A stretch of DNA of 64,000 nt from Adineta vaga. Taxonomy: Eukaryota; Rotifera. Positions 56,653-64,000 of this stretch are shown here, piece after piece. Made by a program: the position numbers and the translations under genes. Numbering within the stretch: position 1 is the stretch's first letter; every line of letters begins with the position of its first letter. The stretch spans positions 1,736,001-1,800,000 of the forward strand of contig CP075494.1 of the NCBI GenBank assembly GCA_021613535.1, read 5' to 3'. The notes beneath the pieces are model-generated. The model was given only the letters and a program-made list of their open reading frames with translations. It ran no database searches and was not told the DNA's origin.

Positions 56653-56943
56653 TTAATAATATCCATAACCTCCTCCATATCCTCCATTGAATCCTCCACC
56701 AAATCCAAAGTTTCCATTTGGATTTCCACCAATCATATAATCAGCCATCATACCCATTGGACCTTAAATGAATCAAAATTCAAAATATCTGATAAATAAT
56801 AATTCTATATACAACATACCATTTAATCCACCAGGAACAAAACGATTGATAGCCCAATCAGAAGCTAACTCACTAAAACCTCCTGCAAATGGATTATTAT
56901 TTCCTGAATATCCTCCATTGAATCCTCCATAACCACCGAACAT
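56653..56943 (-). CDS. Small Gly-rich protein, two exons
   Basis: Exon 1 (56820-56943) starts MFGGYGGFNGGYSGNNNPF; exon 2 (56653-56762) ends GGFNGGYGGGYGYY with TAA at 56653-56655. GT/AG signals and phase agree (GLN-G-PMGMM). The product is about 78 residues, rich in Gly, Tyr, Asn and Phe, with a less biased centre (ELASDWAINRFVPG). It has no signal peptide. Such low-complexity Gly/Tyr proteins can be structural or RNA-associated; I assign no function. An AT-rich upstream region with several AAATAAAT repeats precedes the start. Confidence 0.65.
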
Positions 56944-57429
56944 TTTGTACAATTCAATAAATAAATAAATAAATAACTTTGTTGGAGTTAGAAATTGATT
57001 TGTGAAAATTATAAAGATTCTTCCCAATATTTATATGATGATTATGATTAATTACTATGAGTAATTTGATAGAACACATAATTATTCAAGCATATAATAA
57101 AAATGTGTCATGTTTTTTTCTTTTTAATGAATATAAATGACGTTATTATTTCTCATGTTTATCTTTTTGATACAAAGTCATTAAAATAATTTTCTATTCA
57201 ACATACTAAAGATCAAAAACAATTGATGAATTTATTACATAAATCAGTCAATAAGTTCTCGTAATTTCAGAGATTTATTCATAGAAAAAAATATTTTACA
57301 ATTTTCTTACAATAAATGTTCGAAGTAGTTCCCATGATGTTTTATATCCTTTGAATTCAAAATTTAAATGTCTTTTGATATTCATCAATAGGTGTAGAAC
57401 TGAGCATCTTAAAAGTGTAGGCGTTGTAA

Positions 57430-57464
57430 TTAATATACAATCACACCCACACCCTCAAGATGGT
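57430..57464. repeat. TGTGGG-like tract at a gene truncation
   Basis: ATCACACCCACACCCTCAAG on the plus strand, followed by ATGG. On the minus strand the nuclear receptor frame runs directly into it and stops at its TGA (CTTGAGGG). Confidence 0.7.
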
Positions 57465-58740
57465 TTCTCTTCGTTTATTGATAATCCTCGCGAAAATAAA
57501 AAGATAATTGAAAGAAGAGAGGCATATATTGGATCTTGTTCGGTAATATGAACAAGTGACATAATTATATCAACAAATGATTGATGTAAAGTATTTGATG
57601 AGTCAAATAAATGAAAAAATTGACGCTGTTTTCTTGATGATTCACAATCATTAGATCCACAACAATCATCGTTCTCTTTGTAGCTATAACATTTACCGAA
57701 TACAAAAATACTGACTATATTATATTTGATTAGAATAAATCGACCAGCAGCATGTAAATTTTCGAATTCGTCAACTTCGCGGAAAAAAATTATAAAACGT
57801 AGAGCGGTATCACTGATAAATTGTGACCATGAAATAAGCGCAGTAGATCGATCTGTAAAATCATAATAATCAGTACATCGTAAATCTGTTATTAGTAAAC
57901 AAGATATAAATGAAGATTGAATACTTTCTATGGTTAACCAATCATCTATAGATAATGTATTGAATAACATATCATTTGATTGATTAGAGGGAATATATTA
58001 TCTTCATTTTCGTTCATATTCATTAATAACTACAAATATAATTAAAAGAATTACTAAAAAAAAGCAAACGATACTCACTTAATCAATTTCATCCATAGAT
58101 TCTGTTTGATACTCAAGGTTCGATAAAGAATTCATTGTTAAATTTTGCTTTTCTTCTCTTCTTTTTGTTCTTCACTCTGGACATAATCTCTTCGCATTCC
58201 CATCAGCAAACATTTATTCAGTCGACATCGTTTCCAACTGAACATTGATTTTGACCTGTGATACAACGAATCTTCTCCTAAACATTTCATACATATATAT
58301 ACATCTTCTAATGTAGAAAGAAAACAAAACAAACCATTGATTGATGAGCATTTCGACGAAAGAATGCTTTACATGAATTACATGAGAGTGCATTATAGTT
58401 ATATCCAATAGCTTGATCACCACAAACAACACAAATCAGATCATTTGATTTCTTTCGATTTTGACTTGATTTCATTCGTTTTGGTTGTGGTGGATCGAGT
58501 GCATCTTTATAAAGTTGATCATTGTTGGAATCTTACGAAGAGCGTAATTCAATGGTGTATTATATATATGATAGAATGATACGAACAAGTTGAAATAGTT
58601 TTGAAAGAATAGTCATATTCATTTCATTGTTATCTGTCAGTGTTGGGCAAGATTGTTGATTGTTATCCAGATCAATGACTTGTGTATTTAAAGTTTTGTT
58701 TGACCGACCATAATATCAGTGTACCTTGCAACTTAGTGGA
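57455..58740 (-). pseudogene. Nuclear receptor, truncated and decayed copy
   Basis: The first zinc finger (about 58340-58500) is preserved: [18 protein letters not shown] followed by NSCKAFFRR. The second finger exon (about 58140-58270) has lost roughly 22 bp compared with the paralogue at 60600, removing the RRKCAQCR segment and shifting frame to a stop. The N-terminal exon is shortened. A further frame slip lies near 57970-58010. The ligand-binding domain (57455-57970, starting near MLFNTLSIDDWLTIES) stops after GLSINEEKP, about 70 residues short of the paralogue, precisely at the TGTGGG-like tract. It is 2.2 kb from its intact paralogue, so a tandem duplicate. Confidence 0.82.
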
Positions 58741-59144
58741 TAAAAAAACAAAATGAAAGGTAAAGCATATTGTTGTTTTTCATGTTCTCTCTATGACAGA
58801 AAGAAAAAGAAAAAGACGAAAGTTGACGTAGACGTCGATCGAAAATTTTTTCGTATAAGTCACATATAAATTTGTCGCTGTATTTTGACAGATTATGCAC
58901 AAGTTTAATATTCTACTTACGATACTGGTATGATTTCTTTTTTTAGAGCACGTATTTTATATAAGTGAACGGCCTTTAAGTACAGCTTGAATATTACTTC
59001 AATTTATTATTTTATCCACTGAATCTATCGAAGCATAGCGAAAAAACGAAGAACATTTATATACAATAATGTAGATATAGATTTGGTACACACGTGTTGA
59101 TCATATTTTTTTTAAGAGACAAAAATAATGCCATATCTTTATTT

Positions 59145-59324
59145 ATGAATCGTCGTTTATTCTCACGTTATCCAACATTTATTTATACTTCACGTTTAAA
59201 TGCTACAACAGCAACAAATTCATCGGAAACAAATCCATCTCGGTATACTGCAAGACCTAGTCAAAGATTTTGGAGACCAGCTGCATTAGTAATTAGTCTT
59301 GTTGGGTTAGTTGCCTTATTGTGA
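59145..59324 (+). CDS. Short predicted membrane protein
   Basis: From ATG 59145 the frame encodes 59 residues: a basic, Ser/Thr/Arg-rich start (MNRRLFSRYPTFIYTSRLNA) that could be a mitochondrial presequence, then a single helix near the C-terminus (PAALVISLVGLVALL). The upstream in-frame Met at 59094 is less likely because it adds a hydrophobic run. It is the only plus-strand frame between two minus-strand receptor genes. No family is recognised; the shape recalls small inner-membrane respiratory-chain subunits, which is speculative. Confidence 0.4.
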   Translation: MNRRLFSRYPTFIYTSRLNATTATNSSETNPSRYTARPSQRFWRPAALVISLVGLVALL

Positions 59325-59626
59325 ATGTCACGAAAAGAGAAACAACTTATCGTACATAGTGTTGACGAAAACCCGCACTCATCAGCGATATCTTCAAAAT
59401 AATCTTATATTTTCTTGGTATTATATATTCTCGCGATAATTAATCGATTTACTGCTTAGGTTTTAATTATTATATTTGATATATAGCAAGATATTCAAGC
59501 ATAATGTGTATTCGAAATAAAAGAGATCATAGACTATTTCAATTAATTTTCGTTAAAATTATGCATATTCTTGACTAACTAATAGTTTATGTATTTCATA
59601 AATTAATTGAAAACCGAGAAGAAAGT

Positions 59627-61197
59627 TTAAGATATATCAAGAAAAGTCTGTATCAATGGCGCGATCTTATCTACAGTGTCAGGTGTTATAAATTGGTTCA
59701 GAAAAGTATCTCGACATTGTTTAGATGTTGATTGCATTTGAAACATCACTTGAATTAATTGAATGAACTTTTTCTGTGCTATTATTTCACCTTCTTTGTT
59801 AGCCATGTAATTCCAAAGAATAGAAGTATAACGTGATTGAACTTCATATATCGTCTGTGGATCTTTGAATATTGGTTCATTGTCACTCATTGATAAACCA
59901 CGAGAAAATAGAAAAACGACCAGACAAAGAGATAAAAATATTGGATCTTGATCGGTAATATGAACAAGTGAAACAACTATATTAATAAATGATTGACGCA
60001 TGTGAGATGGTACTCCACATAATTCAAAAAAATAACGATGTTTTACTGCTACAGCACATTCATCATCTGAGAAACAATCATTGATTGCTCGATAGCTATA
60101 AGAATTAGAAAGTGGAAAAAGCGAAAACATATTGTATTTAATCAAGATTACTCGATCATCCATATGTAAATTTTCGAATTCATTTACTTGACGGAAAAAA
60201 TTAATAAGACTTAGTGCAATCTTGTTGGTGAATTGTGACCAGGCAATAATAGCTGAAGTACGATCTGTAAAATCATAATAACTAATACATTGTACGCCTG
60301 TATGATGAAAGTAAGATTTAAATGAGGATTGAACATTTTGAATTGTTAGCCAATCGTCAATGGGTACAATATCAATTAACATACTGACTGATCGATCAAA
60401 TAAAATATTATCATCGTTTATATTCATTAATAACTACAAAAAAAATCATCTTTATCTCATATAGATACAATAATATTTACTTGATCAATTTCATCCATGG
60501 TTTCTTCAGGATTTGTTGTAGAAGTCATTGCCACAACTCGATTCTCTTCCATTCGTTTTTTTCTCTCTAGTTTTTTTTCTTCACTCTGGACATAATCTCT
60601 TCGCATTCCCATCAGCAAACATTTATTCAATCGACATTGCGCACATTTACGTCGAACATCATTTCCAACTGAACATTGACTTTGACCTGTGATGCAACGA
60701 ATCTTCTCCTAAACATTTCATACATATACATATATACATCTTCTAATGTAGAAAGAAAACAAAACAAACCATTGATTGATGAGCATTTCGACGAAAGAAT
60801 GCTTTACATGAATTACATGAGAGTGCATTATAGTTATATCCAATAGCTTGATCACCACAAACAACACAAATCAGATCATTTGATTTCTTTCGATTTTGAC
60901 TTGATTTGATTCGTTTTGGTTGTGGTGGATCGAGTGCATCTTTATAAAGTTGATCATTGTTGGAATTCTAAAAAAGAAATAGCTTCAGTGCCTGATAAAC
61001 GATATAATTATGCGCACAGATTCAAAAATTTTATTGAGAATGTCCATGTTTATATCATTATTGTTCGTTGTCAGAGAAGATAACGATTGATTATTATCCA
61101 GATCAATAATTTGTGTATTTAAAGATTTGTTGAATGCAAATTGTCGAATAAGATCTTCATCACTCGTGACGATTATCAGTTTTGTTTGACCTGCCAT
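59627..61197 (-). CDS. Nuclear receptor (C4 zinc-finger transcription factor)
   Basis: Four exons: about 61022-61197 (N-terminal, [20 protein letters not shown]), 60776-60967 (first finger, [18 protein letters not shown] then NSCKAFFRR), about 60484-60715 (second finger, [18 protein letters not shown] then [14 protein letters not shown], and hinge), and 59627-60437 (ligand-binding domain). All eight zinc-binding Cys appear present. The P-box NSCKA differs from the common EGCKG/EGCKA forms, so DNA half-site choice may differ. The ligand-binding domain of about 265 residues has typical helical segments ([20 protein letters not shown]). Nuclear, presumably ligand- or constitutively regulated. 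Intact here, unlike its neighbour at 57455-58740. Confidence 0.85.
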
Positions 61198-62322
61198 GGT
61201 TTTTTTATTTTAACAAACGTGAAAAGTGAGTAAGAGAAAAACAAAATGACAGTAAAATGTGTTTCTGTTTTTCTTTGAGTGGTAGAAAGAAAAATGAAAA
61301 ACAACATCGACGTATGCGCATGATTATATGACTCATCAAGGAAAAAGTTTACTCGCTACTGTCTTCACGAATAATATTCAACGCTTATTGAAGATAATCA
61401 TTAGACACATAAAGAGAGTAAAGACTGTTCCTTTCGATGAATATAATTCATGGAAACTAACTTTTGAAAAAAAATTTGATAAAGTTTAGGAAGAAGTACT
61501 CAAGAGCTGATGCTATATGGATTGGTATCCTATGCTTATTTGTATTCGTACGAATTACAAGCAAACATAAATTACTTATTGACAATATTAGAAATGATAA
61601 TTCGCGTTGGAAAGAATAATTTCCAAAGGAATTTCTCATCCTGTGGTGTATGTGAATACGAAATAAAGCTAAAGTATTAGTTACGAAAATACGGTATTCT
61701 TAGGAGTAATTTATTATGGCTTGATTCAATGGATTTTATGTATCATAATAGCAATGATGGCTTTTGTCATTTTTTCACAAAAGAATAAACTTTCAGTTAC
61801 TACATTATTTTCTCACAGAGATCATACATAGTAAAATATTTTTTTATTCAGCTGTTGTAACTTAATTTCCAGGAATTTTTTTCTTAAAGCTTAAAAACAT
61901 GAACGAACGAACGAACGATCTGAAATAAGTCTTAAGCAAATATTTGGTAATTTTTGTAGTCTGAATATTGCGAAAAATAATTTCATTGCACAAAACGGCG
62001 TCATTGGCTGCTTCTTTCAAAATAACTCACCATGTTATTATTCATTATATTGAATCTGGCGGCACTATGTCATGACGACGGTTATTAACAATGACTAATA
62101 TAAATTATTGTGCTGTATATACCATCAATATCCGAAAAAAATTAGCAGATCACATAGTTTTTGACGGCTTCCTGTGGTATCACTCTATGCCAATACATTC
62201 GTATCGTGGGCATTTCGAAAAAGATTAACATATATTGCTATTATTGATTCAAGTAGAATACTATTAAAACAACCTTCATTAGACGAGAGGCACCAAAAAA
62301 CAAAACATCCCGTTACTAACAT
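61198..62322. other. No recognisable gene
   Basis: AT-rich. A short GAAC repeat lies near 61901-61918. The final part may hold the promoter of the symporter gene. Confidence 0.45.
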
Positions 62323-63152
62323 TGAGTGTGGACGATTATATTTTATTAGTTTTATTATTACTTGCTTCGGCTATTATCGGTGCTATCTTTGGATTTTTCA
62401 AATCGAAGAAAAATTCAGCGAAAGAATTTCTTCTCGGTGAGTCAACTGTACACTAATATAATACAGTAATACTATAATCTAAGCTGTTTAGCTGATGGTG
62501 GTATGGGAGTAATTCCTACTGCCTTAAGTATTATGGTTTCATTTATTTCGGCTATTATTTTTCTTGGTACACCTGTCGAAGTTTATATGTATGGAACTAT
62601 GTTTTGGTATCAAGGTAACTATATACACAATATTACATCATTGATAGCAGCATTTGTATTTATACCAAAATTTTGTGATATATATTTTACCAGTGCCTAT
62701 GAAGTAAGCGTTATTGAAAAAAAAGAAAAGGAAATAGATTAGAAGAAATAAGAGATTTAAGTATTTAGAGAAACGTTTTGACCAGTCAGTTCGTGTGTCG
62801 GCTTCAATGGTATTTTCCATCTATTATGGTAAGATAAAAGACTGTCACTCGGGTTTCCATATTTCACATTTTGAGTGTCACACGTATGTATAGCTTATCT
62901 TCATGGCATTAGTACTTTATGCACGTGCACTAACACTCAGCCAAAGTATGCGGTAAAGTAAGAAAAACAAATTGCTCGTAATTCATGAAGTTTGATTTCT
63001 ACCTAGCAACCGGATTAAATATTTGGCTATCAGTAATTTCAATTGGTGTTATTTGTACTTTCTATTCATCAGTAGTAAGTTAACGTATAATTTTTAGCAA
63101 CTATCTTCATCATAATTTGATTCTTGGGGGTAGAATGAAAGCAGTCATATTC
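62323..63152 (+). pseudogene. Sodium/solute symporter (SLC5-like), 5' half
   Basis: Short exons encode consecutive SSF-family segments: SVDDYILLVLLLLASAIIGA and FFKSKKNSAKEFLL (62323-62437); ADGGMGVIPTALSIMVSFIS and FLGTPVEVYMYGTMFW (62492-62614); AAFVFIPKFCDIYFTSAYE; YLEKRFDQSVRVSASM; MALVLYARALTLSQ; TGLNIWLSVISIGVICTFYS; and GGRMKAVIF at 63126-63152. This matches the first half (about six helices) of sodium-coupled monocarboxylate or vitamin transporters. One gap between exons (62615-62647) is only 33 bp. At 63152 the frame continues straight into a BED-finger transposase, and no second half is seen, so the gene is probably broken. Substrate cannot be told. Confidence 0.65.
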
Positions 63153-64000
63153 TTACTTCAAAATAATAATGAAAAATACGCAGTTTTAAAAAATGAATCA
63201 TCTACTTCGTGTGCAGACTGGTGGAAGGCTTTTGGATATCCATCGAAATTAGGTGACGATGGTGAATATGATCCAATTAAAGGATTCGTTAGTTGTTTCA
63301 AATGTCTTAATACATTTATTTATAACAGTAGCAGTGGTACTATACGTCTAAAACAACATGCAAATACATGCTTTGGAACTTCATCAAATTGGACTTCTTC
63401 AAACTCAACGGATTCAATTGATTCTTCACCACTTATACAAGGTACACTTAATCATCATGACTTCAAGAAAAACTCAAAACTAGCTGACAAACAAATCGAT
63501 AATATATAAAATAACTATCTGCTCAATGGGTTTGTCATGATCTTCGTCCATTTTCTACATTAGATGCCATTGGATTTCGCAATCTTGCCCAAGAATTAAT
63601 TCGTATAGGTATATTTTCATTTGAATTGACAAAGAAAAGATTTAATCTTCTTTTAGGACATAAACATGGTGCTGTAGATGTTGACAATGTTCTTCGAGGT
63701 CGTCATACGATATCAAGAACGGTTTATGATCTAACAGATTCTTATCGACAACTTATGAAGAAAAAACTAGCTGAACCAATTGCGCACATGCTGTTAGATA
63801 TGTCCTGACTTCTGGTCTGATCCATAGAGAAATATTTCTTATTTAGGTTTAAATATATCATTTGTTGATGCCGACTACAAATCATATTCTATTGATTCAT
63901 TTTGTCGACCATTTTCTGGTATTAAATCAAGTGAAATGGTTCTTAAAGTAAGTTAATAATAGAAAAAAATATTGACTCTAATAGTGTGTTGATGAGATAT
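63153..64000 (+). pseudogene. hAT-type transposase with BED finger, 5' part, runs off window
   Basis: The frame joined to the symporter reads through a BED-like zinc finger: GFVSCFKCLNTFIYNSS, then GTIRLKQHANTC. It then stops at 63507. The following segments in another frame (QWVCHDLRPFSTLDAIGFRN, 63520-63606) and, after a short intron, GHKHGAVDVDNVLRGRHTIS (63610-63808) and ISFVDADYKSYSIDSFCRPF (63858-63915) are typical of hAT transposases before the catalytic core. At least one frame break lies between 63480 and 63520. The left terminus is not identified; if it lay near 63152 it would explain the loss of the symporter's second half. Confidence 0.6.

Overview
The window looks like a bdelloid rotifer nuclear genome (Adineta or Rotaria type). 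It is AT-rich, and its genes are cut by many introns of about 50-65 bp. Its gene families suit that group: LDLR-A/EGF/7TM receptors, NHL-repeat proteins, tandem two-pass Cys-rich membrane proteins and a nuclear receptor pair. It is dense in DNA transposons, and short TGTGGG-like tracts, resembling the bdelloid telomere repeat as I recall it, are scattered through it. This is inference from family content; no species marker is present.

Region 1 (1-9.6 kb): the 3' part of a large LDLR-A/EGF/seven-transmembrane receptor gene with two nonsense codons and a frameshift. Its seventh transmembrane segment is split by a complete 5.7-kb CACTA (En/Spm) element with perfect 48-bp terminal inverted repeats, subterminal repeats, a Tnp2-like transposase gene and a second nine-exon gene. 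The receptor's last codons resume on the far side. Region 2 (9.6-15.5 kb): TGTGGG-like hairpins, a 144-bp MITE, back-to-back remnants of a MACPF-like gene and a riboflavin-transporter-like gene, then a multi-exon NHL-repeat gene with a Thr-rich stalk and hydrophobic tail. Region 3 (16.1-20.1 kb): three tandem copies of a two-pass Cys-rich membrane module, two of them sharing a 288-bp nearly identical tract.

Region 4 (20-34 kb): gene-poor DNA with decayed ORFs and a four-copy 118-bp satellite. It also holds a 6.3-kb hAT element (8-bp target duplication) that contains an intact-looking piggyBac element (TTAA duplication), and a 510-bp mariner-type foldback. Region 5 (34.7-56.1 kb): a large, diverged inverted duplication. 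Each arm carries a secreted EGF-repeat gene. The left copy shows three EGF exons; the right copy has one such exon plus 22 further EGF exons in a 154-bp-period exon/intron array and a Cys-rich C-terminus. The arms' inner 820 bp are nearly identical. The spacer holds a deleted piggyBac inside a foldback with arms of about 290 bp.

Region 6 (56.6-64 kb): a small Gly-rich protein gene, a truncated nuclear-receptor pseudogene that ends at a TGTGGG-like tract, a short predicted membrane protein, an intact-looking nuclear receptor paralogue, and the 5' half of a sodium/solute symporter (SLC5-like) gene that runs into a BED-finger hAT transposase continuing off the window.

The host genes share no obvious pathway. 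The common theme is turnover: nested insertions, foldbacks, palindromes, exon amplification and gene ends that coincide with telomere-like tracts. All exon limits come from reading frame and GT/AG signals by eye.
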